Assembly (NCBI GenBank): GCA_029264225.1
Contig: JARICB010000295.1
Span: forward strand, 1 to 27,346
DNA: 27,346 bases
Source: Nocardioides sp.
Lineage (GTDB): Bacteria > Actinomycetota > Actinomycetes > Propionibacteriales > Nocardioidaceae
Direction of reading: 5' to 3'
Shown: one piece after another, positions 12,724 to 21,088 of the stretch
Numbering within the stretch: the stretch's first letter is position 1
Layout: each line of letters starts with the position of its first letter
Notes under the pieces: model-generated
The model's database searches: none
The model's input: only the letters and a program-made list of their open reading frames with translations
Told to the model about the DNA's origin: nothing
Made by a program: the position numbers and the translations under genes

Positions 12724-14031
12724 GTGCCCACCTTGCGAGATGCCACCCTCGAGTCCCCGGCGCCCGTTCGCGCCGTGGCCAATGGCGTCAGCCAGTGGGT
12801 CGATCGCCTCGGCGCCGTGTGGGTCGAGGGCCAAGTAGCCCAGATCAGCAGGCGTCCGGGCCTCAACACCGTCTTCATGACGCTGCGCGACACGCATGCC
12901 GACATCTCGATGCCACTGACCTGCCAGCGCACGCTCTTCGACTCGCTCAACCCGCCTCTGGTCGAGGGCGCCAGTGTGGTCATCCATGCCCGACCGTCGT
13001 TCTATGCCAACCGTGGCACCTTCTCCCTCTATGCCCGCGACATCCGGATGGTGGGCCTCGGTGAGCTGCTCGCCCGGCTCGAACGGCGCCGACAACTGCT
13101 GGCCGCCGAGGGACTCTTCGCCCCCGAACTGAAGCGCGGTCTGCCGTTCCTTCCGAGCCGTGTCGGCCTGATCACCGCCCCCAACAGTGCCGCGGAACGC
13201 GACGTCCTCGACAACGCCAGGCGCAGGTGGCCCGCAGTCGAGTTCGAGGTGGCGCACGCCACGATGCAGGGGCAGCGCTCGGCGGCGGAGGTGATCACCG
13301 CCCTCCAGCGACTCGAGGCCAACCCGGCGGTCGACGTCATCGTGATCGCCCGCGGTGGCGGCTCGGTCGAAGATCTACTGCCGTTCTCCGACGAGGCGCT
13401 GATTCGTGCCGTCCACCAGGTGCGCACCCCGGTCGTCTCGGCGATCGGACACGAGCCCGACTCGCCGTTGCTCGACCTGGTCGCCGACGTACGAGCCTCG
13501 ACGCCGACCGACGCCGCGAAGCTGATCGTGCCCGACATGGCCGAGGAGTCGCGCGGTGTGACCTGGGCCCGCGACCGACTCCGACAGCTGACCAGCCAGG
13601 TGGTCGACCGGGAGCAGTCGCGCCTCGACGAGTTGCGGGCCCGCCCGGTCCTGCGTGAGCCACACACGATCCTCGACCGCCGTTGCGACGAACTGCGCGA
13701 GCTGCGTGAACGCGCCCGCCGCCACATCGGTCACCGCCTGGATCGGGCCGCCGACGACATCGGCCACCACCGGGCTCGTGCCCGGTCCCTGTCCCCCCTG
13801 GCCACCCTCCAGCGCGGCTACGCGGTGGTGCAGGGCCCCGACGGCAAGGTCGTGACGTCACTCGCCGACATCTCCCTCGGCGCCGGGCTCAGCGTCCGGG
13901 TCGCCGACGGCCGCCTCCAGGCCACCGTAAGCGCCCTCGACCCCGACGAATCAGCTCCAGCAGCGGGCTCGACCACAGACTCAACCTCGACAGCACGAGG
14001 GCCCAGAAATAGAGGAGAAGGCAATGACTGA
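12724..14031 (+). CDS. xseA: Exodeoxyribonuclease VII large subunit
   Basis: The protein has 435 residues. An N-terminal OB-fold (about 15-105, [19 protein letters not shown]) binds single-stranded DNA. The catalytic domain shows [18 protein letters not shown] near 142, [20 protein letters not shown] near 205 and [20 protein letters not shown] near 240, all signature stretches. A long Arg/Glu-rich coiled region (about 275-355) and [12 protein letters not shown] near 360 follow, then a disordered Ser/Thr/Ala tail. With XseB it forms the exonuclease that degrades single-stranded DNA from both ends. The GTG at 12724 is chosen because similarity begins there; the frame is open 975 bases further upstream only as antisense to ispH. 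Its stop overlaps xseB. Confidence 0.96.
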   Translation: MPTLRDATLESPAPVRAVANGVSQWVDRLGAVWVEGQVAQISRRPGLNTVFMTLRDTHADISMPLTCQRTLFDSLNPPLVEGASVVIHARPSFYANRGTFSLYARDIRMVGLGELLARLERRRQLLAAEGLFAPELKRGLPFLPSRVGLITAPNSAAERDVLDNARRRWPAVEFEVAHATMQGQRSAAEVITALQRLEANPAVDVIVIARGGGSVEDLLPFSDEALIRAVHQVRTPVVSAIGHEPDSPLLDLVADVRASTPTDAAKLIVPDMAEESRGVTWARDRLRQLTSQVVDREQSRLDELRARPVLREPHTILDRRCDELRELRERARRHIGHRLDRAADDIGHHRARARSLSPLATLQRGYAVVQGPDGKVVTSLADISLGAGLSVRVADGRLQATVSALDPDESAPAAGSTTDSTSTARGPRNRGEGND

Positions 14032-14224
14032 GGAGAAGCCCTCCTACGAGGCAGCCCGAGAAGAACTCATCGAGGTGGTCCGCACACTCGAGGCAGGCGG
14101 CACGACACTGGAGGAGTCGTTGACACTGTGGGAGCGCGGCGAAGAGCTCGCGAAGATCGCTCAGGCATGGCTCGACGGCGCCCGGGAGCGCCTCGACGCC
14201 GCGATCGAGAGCGACGCCGAGTAG
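14024..14224 (+). CDS. xseB: Exodeoxyribonuclease VII small subunit
   Basis: The protein has 66 residues and is nearly all helical. The family pattern is [19 protein letters not shown] followed by [20 protein letters not shown] and a final amphipathic helix. The two antiparallel helices pack on the coiled region of XseA. It overlaps the end of xseA by 8 bases and has AGGAGAAGG just before the ATG, so the two subunits are co-transcribed and probably coupled in translation. The last residues are acidic, as is common in the family. Confidence 0.95.
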   Translation: MTEEKPSYEAAREELIEVVRTLEAGGTTLEESLTLWERGEELAKIAQAWLDGARERLDAAIESDAE

Positions 14225-14244
14225 GCCTCAGGGTCGAGTAAGCC

Positions 14245-14781
14245 TCAGCGTTCGAGCAGGGTGATGAAGGTCTGCAGGTCCGAGGCCGGAGCCGAGCCGT
14301 AGACCAGCAACCGCTGGGAGTCCAGCTCCACCAGGTAGCCGGTGTCCCCACCCTCGTCGGTCCAGGTCTGCCAGGTCGAGCCCACCGCGCTGTCCAGTTC
14401 CAGGGGCTCGCCCTCCTCGGCGTCTTCGTCGATGTAGGTATCGATCAGATCGGCGACCGACCCTGACTGCTGACGCAGCCCGATGAACTTTCCTTCGCCG
14501 GTAAGAATCGAGAGCCCCCAGACCGGTGGCTCCGTCTGGCGCAGATCTACGTTGGTCGCCATCCACTCGGCCGGGAGCGCCTTGGGCGACACCACGTCGA
14601 AACCGGCGCCTCGGGCTGCCGTTGCTGCGGCCGCATAGTCGACGGGCTCGGGCTTGATCTCGATGTCGTCGCGCAGGAGCCCTCGGAAGGCAACGAAGGC
14701 GATGATCACGACCAGCGTCACCAGCAGGGCGCCGAAGAGGCCGCCGGTGGATCGCTGATATCGCCCGGGCTTCTCACTCAC
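14245..14781 (-). CDS. DUF4245 family membrane-anchored protein
   Basis: The protein has 178 residues from the GTG at 14781. A short basic, polar head (SEKPGRYQRSTGG) is followed by one transmembrane helix at about 15-33 and an extracytoplasmic domain with PVDYAAAATAARGAGFDVVSPKALPAEWMATNVDL, WGLSILTGEGKFIGLRQ and GDTGYLVELDSQRLLVYGSAP. These match what I recall of DUF4245, an actinobacterial family found beside glpX and xseAB. I chose the GTG because family members start SExPxRYQRS; longer starts at 14790 and 14886 are possible. It is convergent with xseB. It is probably a surface-exposed anchored protein; function unknown. Confidence 0.82.
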   Translation of the reverse strand: MSEKPGRYQRSTGGLFGALLVTLVVIIAFVAFRGLLRDDIEIKPEPVDYAAAATAARGAGFDVVSPKALPAEWMATNVDLRQTEPPVWGLSILTGEGKFIGLRQQSGSVADLIDTYIDEDAEEGEPLELDSAVGSTWQTWTDEGGDTGYLVELDSQRLLVYGSAPASDLQTFITLLER

Positions 14782-14875
14782 GCAGACCATTCTCACAGGC
14801 ACCGGAGCCGGCGCCGGCGCTACCCCATGCCCTAGGTAGGACCTCTTGTGCCGACCGGTGGGCCACAATGGCGTC

Positions 14876-15289
14876 ATGACCCCCACGTCACCGACCTATC
14901 GACTGGCCGAGGCCGCCGAAATTCTCGGGGTCAGCGACGACACCGTCAGGCGCTGGGTCGAGGCCGGGCGTCTCCTGGCCGGCCCCTCCGAGGGTGGTGG
15001 TCCGACCGTGATCCAGGGCCCCGACCTGGCGAGCCTTGCTGCCTCGCTCATCGACGAGCCCGACCGCGACCGCAGCCGAGCCAGCTCTGTCAGCGCCCGC
15101 AACCGGTTGCCCGGAATCGTGACCGCGGTCAAGCGCGACACGGTCATGGCCCAGGTGGAGATGGTCTGCGGCGACCAGCGGATCGTGTCCCTGATGAGCT
15201 CGGATGCCGCCGAGGAACTAGGTCTTGAGCCCGGCGTGCGAGCGGTGGCCTCGGTGAAGTCCACCAATGTCGTGATCGAGAAGCCTTGA
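14876..15289 (+). CDS. HTH-Mop molybdate-responsive regulator
   Basis: The protein has 137 residues. The N-terminal MerR/excisionase-like helix-turn-helix (about 6-38) reads RLAEAAEILGVSDDTVRRWVEAGRLL. The C-terminal Mop/TOBE domain (about 70-137) reads SARNRLPGIVTAVKRDTVMAQVEM and SSDAAEELGLEPGVRAVASVKSTNVVI, the molybdate-binding fold. DNA binding joined to a Mop domain, placed directly before modABC, indicates a molybdate sensor controlling that operon; it differs from E. coli ModE, which has a winged helix and two Mop domains. The ATG at 14876 is used because similarity starts there; CACAAT lies exactly 6 bases upstream, a weak leaderless-type -10. Confidence 0.88.
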   Translation: MTPTSPTYRLAEAAEILGVSDDTVRRWVEAGRLLAGPSEGGGPTVIQGPDLASLAASLIDEPDRDRSRASSVSARNRLPGIVTAVKRDTVMAQVEMVCGDQRIVSLMSSDAAEELGLEPGVRAVASVKSTNVVIEKP

Positions 15290-15346
15290 TCCGCATCCAC
15301 GGTTCGTTCATTAGGTATTGATCCGCAAATGCGACACACTCCGTGC

Positions 15347-16132
15347 ATGATGATCTCCCGATTCAAGGCTCGCAGCCTTGCCCTGTCCGTTGCCGGCCTA
15401 CTCGTCGTCGGCACCCTGGCCGGTTGTGGCGGGTCCGCGGACTCCAGCAACTCCGGCGACGATGCTCGGAGCAGCACACTCACGGTGTTGGCCGCCGCCT
15501 CACTGACAGACGTGTTCGCCGAACTCGCAACCCAGTTCGAGCAGGATCACGACGGCACCGAGGTGAGCTTCTCGTTCGGCTCCAGCACCGATCTGGCCGA
15601 GCAGGTGGCCGATGGCGCACCCGGCGACGTACTCGCCACGGCGGACGAAACGTCGATGAAGCTCGCCGAAGATGCTGGCGTCACGGTCGATCCCAGCACC
15701 TTCGCCACCAACGTCCTCACCATCGTGGTGCCCGCCGGCAACCCGGCCGACATCACCTCCCTCGACAATCTCGCCGACACCAACTGGGTCCGGTGCGCCG
15801 ACGAGGTGCCGTGCGGTCGGGTAGCGACTGCGGTGCTGGCCGACAACGACATCACCGCGGAGCCGGTCAGCCTGGAGGAGGACGTGCGCTCCACTCTCGA
15901 CAAGGTCGTCTCCGGTGAGGCCGACGCCGGACTCGTCTACGCCACCGACGCCGTCGCTGCTGGCGCCAGCGTGCAGGCGGTGCCGATCAAGGGGGCCGAG
16001 TCTGAGCTCACCTCTTACTTCATCAGCGTGCTCGACCAGTCCGAGAACGCCGACCTTGCTACGCAGTGGGTCGAGTTCGTCTCCTCAGACGCCGGGCGCG
16101 CCATCCTGGAGAAGGCCGGCTTCGGGGTCTAG
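15347..16132 (+). CDS. modA: Molybdate-binding lipoprotein ModA
   Basis: The protein has 261 residues. A signal peptide with a basic head (RFKARS) and a hydrophobic core ends in the lipobox LAGC, with Cys27 as the lipidated residue, followed by a Gly/Ser/Asp linker. The mature domain starts LTVLAAASLTDVFAELA and has SFSFGSSTDLAEQVADGAPGDV, NVLTIVVPAGNPADI, VPCGRVATAVL and GEADAGLVYATDAVAAG, typical of ModA-type oxyanion binders. It captures molybdate (or tungstate) outside the membrane for ModB. Two ATGs (15347, 15350) adjoin and either could be used. The stop TAG shares its last base with the modB GTG. Confidence 0.94.
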   Translation: MMISRFKARSLALSVAGLLVVGTLAGCGGSADSSNSGDDARSSTLTVLAAASLTDVFAELATQFEQDHDGTEVSFSFGSSTDLAEQVADGAPGDVLATADETSMKLAEDAGVTVDPSTFATNVLTIVVPAGNPADITSLDNLADTNWVRCADEVPCGRVATAVLADNDITAEPVSLEEDVRSTLDKVVSGEADAGLVYATDAVAAGASVQAVPIKGAESELTSYFISVLDQSENADLATQWVEFVSSDAGRAILEKAGFGV

Positions 16133-16944
16133 TGAGTCCACGCATCATTCGACCTGCGGATCCGCTGGGGCGTCCACCACTTCTGCTGCTCGCCCCAGCG
16201 GCCATAGCGGTCTTTCTCCTGGTAGTTCCGCTGGTCTCAATGGTGGCGGCGCTCGACTTCTCGACCTTGGCGAGACAACTGAATTCCGCTCCACTGCGCA
16301 GCGCGCTCTGGCTCAGTCTGATCACCTCGACGGCCGCCATGCTGGCGTGCCTGGTGCTTGGATTGCCGACTGCGTGGCTGCTGGCCCGCGTCGACTTCCG
16401 CGGCAAGGCGCTGGTCCGGGTGCTCGTGACCGTGCCGCTCGTGCTGCCGCCCGTAGTGGCCGGAGTGGCCTTGCGGACCGCGTTCGGCCGCACCGGCGTC
16501 GTTGGCCAACCGCTCCTGGAAGCCACCGGGTTCGCCTTTCCGTTCACCGTCTGGGGCGTCGTCCTAGCCCACGCCTTCGTGTCGATGCCCTTCGTGGTCC
16601 TGGCCATCGAAGGTGCGCTCCGCTCGGCCGATCCGGAGTATGACGCCGCTGCCGCCACCCTGGGCGCCTCCCGCTGGACCACCTTCCGCCGTGTCACGAT
16701 CCCGCTCGCCCTGCCCGGGATCTTGGCCGGCATGGTGCTGGGCTGGGCCCGCTCGCTCGGCGAGTTCGGGGCCACCATCACCTTCAACGGCAACTATCCC
16801 GGCCGCACCCAGACGATGCCGACCCTGATCTACATCACCCGCCAGAGCGACCAGGAGGCCGCGCTGGCCCTCAGTTTCGTGATGCTCGTGATCTCGGTCG
16901 CCGTGCTACTGCTGCTGCGCAACCGCTGGTTGGGTACGCCGTGA
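16132..16944 (+). CDS. modB: Molybdate ABC transporter permease ModB
   Basis: The protein has 270 residues with five to six membrane helices, the first at about 18-40. The permease coupling (EAA) loop is clear near residues 170-200: EYDAAAATLGASRWTTFRR followed by VTIPLALPGILAG, then LGWARSLGEFGATITFNGNYPG, a stretch highly typical of ModB/CysU-type permeases. The start is the GTG at 16132, overlapping the modA stop by one base, and the end overlaps modC by 4 bases. It forms the membrane channel for molybdate as a homodimer driven by ModC. Confidence 0.95.
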   Translation: MSPRIIRPADPLGRPPLLLLAPAAIAVFLLVVPLVSMVAALDFSTLARQLNSAPLRSALWLSLITSTAAMLACLVLGLPTAWLLARVDFRGKALVRVLVTVPLVLPPVVAGVALRTAFGRTGVVGQPLLEATGFAFPFTVWGVVLAHAFVSMPFVVLAIEGALRSADPEYDAAAATLGASRWTTFRRVTIPLALPGILAGMVLGWARSLGEFGATITFNGNYPGRTQTMPTLIYITRQSDQEAALALSFVMLVISVAVLLLLRNRWLGTP

Positions 16945-17930
16945 GGCCGGGGCTGCAGGTCGACCTGTCCGTGGCCGAGCGAGTGCGAGTCGAGATGAAC
17001 GTCGACCCCGGCTCGGTGGTGGCCGTGATCGGCCCCAACGGCGCAGGCAAGTCGACTCTGCTGCGAGCACTGGCGGGCCTCACGCCGGCGCAGGGAACAG
17101 CACTGCTCGATGGCACCGATCTGCTGGCTATCCCGGCGCAGGACCGCGAGGTCGGTCTGGTCTTCCAGTCGCAACTGCTGTTCCCGCATCTGAGTGCCCT
17201 CGACAACGTCGCCTTCGGGCCACGCGCCCGTGGGGTGACGAAACGAGTCGCCAATCAACGAGCACACGAACTGTTGGACACGTTCGGGCTCGGCCAACTC
17301 ACCCAACGTCGACCCGGCCAACTCTCGGGCGGGCAGGCGCAGCGGGTCGCGATAGCCCGAGCACTGGCCACCCAGCCGCGGCTGCTGCTTCTCGACGAAC
17401 CGCTGGTCGGTCTCGACGTCACGGTGGCGATGGCGCTTCGGATCGAACTGGCCAGCCACTTCGCGGCCTACGAGGGCATCACCCTGTTCGTGACCCACGA
17501 CGCGATCGACGCCCTGACCCTGGCCGACCAGGTGCTGGTCATCGACGACGGGCAGGTCGTGCAACGCGGCGACCCGCGTGACGTCGCCGCCCGCCCTGCG
17601 ACCGAGCACGTGGCCCGACTAGTGGGGCTCAACCTGGTCCGACATGCGGACGAGCTCACGACGTTCTCACCGCGCGATGTCACGGTCAGTCTGCGCCGAC
17701 CGGATGGTTCGGCCCGCCTCCAGTGGCGGGGCCCGGTGAGCAGTGTCCAGCCACACGGTGACGCCGTACGCCTGCTGGTCGATGCGAATCCGGCGTTGTT
17801 GGCCGACGTCACTCCTCAGGCGGCCGCCGAACTGGGGCTCTCCCCCGGTCGCGATGTGTGGCTCTCGGTCAAGGCGACGGCCGTGCGCCGGTATGACGCT
17901 GCTCCGCAGGCCGATACCATGCGCCCATGA
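16941..17930 (+). CDS. modC: Molybdate ABC transporter ATP-binding protein ModC
   Basis: The protein has 329 residues. The ATPase domain shows Walker [10 protein letters not shown] (about 31-39), Q-loop FQSQ, signature [15 protein letters not shown], Walker B LLLLDEP and H-loop FVTHD. Residues from about 260 form a Mop/TOBE regulatory domain ([20 protein letters not shown] and [15 protein letters not shown]) as in ModC and CysA. The N-terminal strand before Walker A lacks the usual aromatic A-loop residue, which is often weak in actinobacterial ModC. The GTG start overlaps modB (GTGA) and the stop overlaps glpX (ATGA). The last codons of modC therefore carry the glpX promoter box. Confidence 0.95.
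   Translation: MRPGLQVDLSVAERVRVEMNVDPGSVVAVIGPNGAGKSTLLRALAGLTPAQGTALLDGTDLLAIPAQDREVGLVFQSQLLFPHLSALDNVAFGPRARGVTKRVANQRAHELLDTFGLGQLTQRRPGQLSGGQAQRVAIARALATQPRLLLLDEPLVGLDVTVAMALRIELASHFAAYEGITLFVTHDAIDALTLADQVLVIDDGQVVQRGDPRDVAARPATEHVARLVGLNLVRHADELTTFSPRDVTVSLRRPDGSARLQWRGPVSSVQPHGDAVRLLVDANPALLADVTPQAAAELGLSPGRDVWLSVKATAVRRYDAAPQADTMRP
17915..17920 (+). promoter_or_regulatory. -10 box of glpX inside modC (leaderless type)
   Basis: TACCAT lies within the last codons of modC and is followed by 6 bases and the ATG of glpX. This would let glpX be expressed apart from the molybdate operon. Confidence 0.5.
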
Positions 17931-18928
17931 GCCCCTCGTCGCAGAAACCCGACCGCAACCTCGCACTCGAGCTCGTGCGAGTGACCGAAGCCGCTGCCAT
18001 GGCGGCCGGTCGCTGGGTCGGCAGGGGCGACAAGAACGACGCCGACGGCGTGGCCGTCAACGCTATGCGGGTAATGATCTCCAGCATCGGCATGCAGGGC
18101 ACCGTGGTGATCGGCGAGGGCGAGAAGGACAACGCCCCCATGCTCTACAACGGCGAGGTCGTCGGCGACGGCACCGGCCCGCTGTGCGACGTGGCGGTCG
18201 ACCCGATCGATGGCACCACCCTCACCGCGAAGGGCATGAACAACGCCATCTCCGTGATGGCCGTTGCACCGCGCGGTTCCATGTATGACCCGTCAGCCGT
18301 CTTCTACATGGAGAAGCTGGCCACCGGCCCGGAGGCAGCCGACCTGGTTGACATCCGCTACCCAGTGGCAGAGAACATCAACCTGGTTGCCAAGGCCAAG
18401 GGCAGCACTCCCAGTGACGTCACCGTCGTGGTGCTGGACCGCCCCCGCCACAGCCGGCTGGTCGAGGAGATCCGGGCCACCGGAGCCCGGATCAAGTTCA
18501 TCACCGACGGCGATGTCGCGGGAGCCATCATGGCTGCGCGCCCCGACACCGGCGTCGACCTGATGCTCGGTATCGGCGGCACGCCCGAGGGCATCATCAC
18601 TGCCTGCGCCATGAAGTGCACCGGCGGATCCTTCCAGGGCCGGCTCTGGCCACACGACGACGACGAGCGCCAGCGTGCTCTCGACGCCGGTCACAACCTA
18701 GACAGCGACTTCGTGCTCGGCACCGACGACTTGGTCACCGGCGACGACTGCTTCTTCGTGGCCACCGGGATCACCGACGGCGAGCTGATGCGCGGTGTCC
18801 GCTACCGCGCCAACAGCGCCACCACCGACTCGTTGGTGATGCGCTCGCGCAGCGGCACGATCCGTCGGATCACCAGCGAGCACAAGCTCTCCAAGCTGCG
18901 CGACTTCTCCGCGATCGACTTCGAGTAG
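17927..18928 (+). CDS. glpX: Class II fructose-1,6-bisphosphatase
   Basis: The protein has 333 residues, the usual GlpX length. The family motifs are [17 protein letters not shown] (about 33-48), VIGEGEKD (61-68), the lithium-sensitive phosphatase metal motif DPIDGTT (92-98), [11 protein letters not shown] near 188 and [14 protein letters not shown] near 210. It removes the 1-phosphate of fructose 1,6-bisphosphate in gluconeogenesis, in the cytoplasm, and is the main FBPase in many Actinobacteria. It overlaps modC by 4 bases, which would couple it to molybdate transport genes that have no metabolic link; the TACCAT box gives it a likely promoter of its own. A 28-base gap separates it from the hydrolase gene. 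Confidence 0.96.
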   Translation: MSPSSQKPDRNLALELVRVTEAAAMAAGRWVGRGDKNDADGVAVNAMRVMISSIGMQGTVVIGEGEKDNAPMLYNGEVVGDGTGPLCDVAVDPIDGTTLTAKGMNNAISVMAVAPRGSMYDPSAVFYMEKLATGPEAADLVDIRYPVAENINLVAKAKGSTPSDVTVVVLDRPRHSRLVEEIRATGARIKFITDGDVAGAIMAARPDTGVDLMLGIGGTPEGIITACAMKCTGGSFQGRLWPHDDDERQRALDAGHNLDSDFVLGTDDLVTGDDCFFVATGITDGELMRGVRYRANSATTDSLVMRSRSGTIRRITSEHKLSKLRDFSAIDFE

Positions 18929-18956
18929 CACCACGGGGCGGAGGAGACTGAGCGAC

Positions 18957-19868
18957 ATGCCTCCTTCGCCCGCCTCCGCCGAGTTGATGGCGCCCGTCAA
19001 CGAGCAGGTTGAGATCTGCTACCAGAGTTTCGGTTCGCCCGATGACGAGCCGCTCCTGCTCGTCATGGGTCTCGGCGGACCGATGATCTGGTGGGACGAC
19101 GACTTCTGCCACCAGTTGGTCGCTGCTGGTTTCTTCGTCATCCGCTATGACAACCGCGACACCGGACGCTCCTCACGGATCCAGCGACGAGTCCGTCCCC
19201 AGCAATTGGTCCAGGCATTCACCACCGGGCGCGCTGCAGCGCCCTACTCACTGCGCGACATGGCCGCCGACGGGATGGCCGTGCTCGACCACCTGGGCAT
19301 CCCCGCCGCCCACGTGGCCGGCATCTCCATGGGCGGGATGATCGTGCAGACCATGGCCCTCGACTCGCCCGGTCGAGTGCTTTCGATGGTCAGCATCATG
19401 TCGACGACCGGACGTCGTACGGTGGGCTGGCAGAGCCCCCGACTGCTGCCGGCACTGGTCACCCGACGACGTGCCACGAAGGAGCAGTACGTCGCCTCGA
19501 GCGCCGCCTTCTGGGCACTGATCGGCTCCCCGCGCTACCCCCCAGACCTGCAGGTCGCCCGACAGCGAGCCGAGGACACCTACGACCGCGGCGTCTCGGC
19601 CAGCGGTCAGCTCCGTCAGGTGCTGGCCATCCTGACCCAACCCGACCGCACACCGCGCCTGCGGACGCTGCGCATCCCGAGCCTGGTCATCCACGGCCGC
19701 GCCGACAAGATGGTGCACGTCAGCGGCGGGCGGGCCACGGCAGCCGCCATCCCCGATGCTGAACTGCTTCTCATCGACGGGATGGGGCACGACCTGCCCG
19801 AAGAACTCTTCGAGCAGGTCGTCGCGGCGATCCGCCGCACGGCCGACCGCGCGTCCTACAGCACGTAG
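18957..19868 (+). CDS. Alpha/beta-fold hydrolase
   Basis: The protein has 303 residues. An oxyanion-loop stretch (LLLVMGLGGPMIWW) is followed by FVIRYDNRDTGRS. The nucleophile elbow GISMGG gives Ser124, the acid is Asp250 in HGRADKMV and the base His278 in GMGHDLP, so the triad is complete. A helical lid lies at about 150-215. This resembles the group of actinobacterial hydrolases often annotated as haloalkane- or ester-hydrolase-like; the substrate cannot be told from sequence. GGAGGA lies about 10 bases before the ATG, so unlike its neighbours it has a leadered start. It is convergent with galK and overlaps its 3' end by 13 bases. Confidence 0.88.
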   Translation: MPPSPASAELMAPVNEQVEICYQSFGSPDDEPLLLVMGLGGPMIWWDDDFCHQLVAAGFFVIRYDNRDTGRSSRIQRRVRPQQLVQAFTTGRAAAPYSLRDMAADGMAVLDHLGIPAAHVAGISMGGMIVQTMALDSPGRVLSMVSIMSTTGRRTVGWQSPRLLPALVTRRRATKEQYVASSAAFWALIGSPRYPPDLQVARQRAEDTYDRGVSASGQLRQVLAILTQPDRTPRLRTLRIPSLVIHGRADKMVHVSGGRATAAAIPDAELLLIDGMGHDLPEELFEQVVAAIRRTADRASYST

Positions 19869-20964
19869 GCGCCACTGCCGGGCGTCGCGACAAAGGTCGC
19901 GGGCGGTCGCCAGCCACGGTCGGCGAACAGCGAAGTGACGGCCTCGATGGCTGGCTGGAGTGCAGCCTCCTCGACCAGGGCGATGACGCAACCCCCGAAG
20001 CCACCTCCCGTCATCCGCGCTCCCACCGCGCCAGCGTGAGTAGCACCTCGACGGCACCGTTGACCTCGGGCACGGTGATCGCGAAGTCGTCGCGCATCGA
20101 GGCGTGCGACGCGGTCAACAACGGACCGATGTCCCGGATGTCGCCGCTCCTCAGGATCTCGGCCGTGACCAGCACCCGATCGTTCTCGGTCACCACGTGC
20201 CGCACATAGCGACGCAGCCGCTCGTCGCCCAGCCGCTCAAGGGCAGCAGGCAGCGCAGCCGTCGTGACGTCACGCAGGGCACCTACGCCGAGGGCCCGGG
20301 CCGCTTCCTCACAGCCGGAGCGCCGGTCGGCGTACTCGCCATCCACCAGCCGGTGCGGCGCCCGGGTGTCGACCACGAGCAACGCCAGCCCAGCCGAGGC
20401 GGGGTCGAACGACAGCGGTGTGCTGGTCAGGTCGCGCATGTCGCACAGCAGCGCATGGCCCTCGACAGCACGCAGCGAGACCAACTGGTCCATCCCCCCG
20501 GTGGGCGCGCCGACCAGATCGTTCTCGACCGAGCGGGACAGGGCCAGCAGATCGGCCGCGGAGAGTCGTAGGTCGAGGGCGTCGTCGAGTGCTGTCACCA
20601 CCGAGCAGACCAACGCCGCCGACGAGGAGAGCCCTGCTCCGAGCGGCACGTTGCTGTCGATGTCGATGGACAGCGCCGGCACCGTCCGCCCCTGCGCCGT
20701 CAGCAGCCAGAGCGCACCACCCACGTAGCGGGCCCATTCCGGCAGGTCTTGCGGCGACGCCGCCGACGAGGTGCTGACCGACTCGTCCTGCTGCTGCGAG
20801 GCCACTCGCCAACCCTGCCCGCCGAGGCGCACCGTCGCCGTACATCCGGCGGCGATGGCGAACGGCAGGACGAATCCGTCGTTGTAGTCGGTGTGCTCCC
20901 CGATCAGGTTGACCCGACCCGGGGCGAACGCGCGGGCTGTCGCGGCAGGGCTCTCAAGACTCAC
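19856..20964 (-). pseudogene. galK: Galactokinase with a -1 frameshift near the 3' end
   Basis: GalK motifs are present but in two frames. From the GTG at 20964 the frame gives GRVNLIGEHTDYNDGFVLP near residue 14, PLGAGLSSSAALV near 120 and GAPTGGMDQL near 170, then hits TGA at 20013-20011. The missing third motif, AGAVGARMTGGGFGGC, and the proper C-terminus lie in the next frame, ending at TAG 19858-19856. One base appears to be missing near 20036; restoring it would give about 369 residues, the normal size. GalK phosphorylates galactose to galactose 1-phosphate in the Leloir pathway. The shift could be a true mutation, which would abolish the nucleotide-binding GGGFGG loop, or a sequencing error. 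TACGGT lies 6 bases before the GTG. Confidence 0.85.
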
Positions 20965-20970
20965 GAGAGA

Positions 20971-20976
20971 ACCGTA
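20971..20976 (-). promoter_or_regulatory. -10 box of galK (leaderless type)
   Basis: On the minus strand TACGGT is followed by 6 bases and the galK GTG, with no Shine-Dalgarno. Confidence 0.5.
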
Positions 20977-21027
20977 GAGGGTCTCGGTGCACTCACGACC
21001 TCGACTATCACTTCGGGGGTGTGCATA

Positions 21028-21056
21028 TTGCCAAGGTGGCGCGAACGGACTAGACC
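21028..21056 (+). promoter_or_regulatory. Promoter of the lpqY-sugABC operon
   Basis: TTGCCA (21028-21033) and TAGACC (21051-21056) are 17 bases apart, close to the vegetative sigma consensus. Transcription would start near 21063, leaving a short leader that carries GGAGGG before the ATG at 21089. It is the best two-box promoter I see in the window. It shares a 124-base gap with the divergent galK promoter. Confidence 0.5.
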
Positions 21057-21088
21057 TGTGACCTGAGCCACGAACGATGGAGGGTCGG

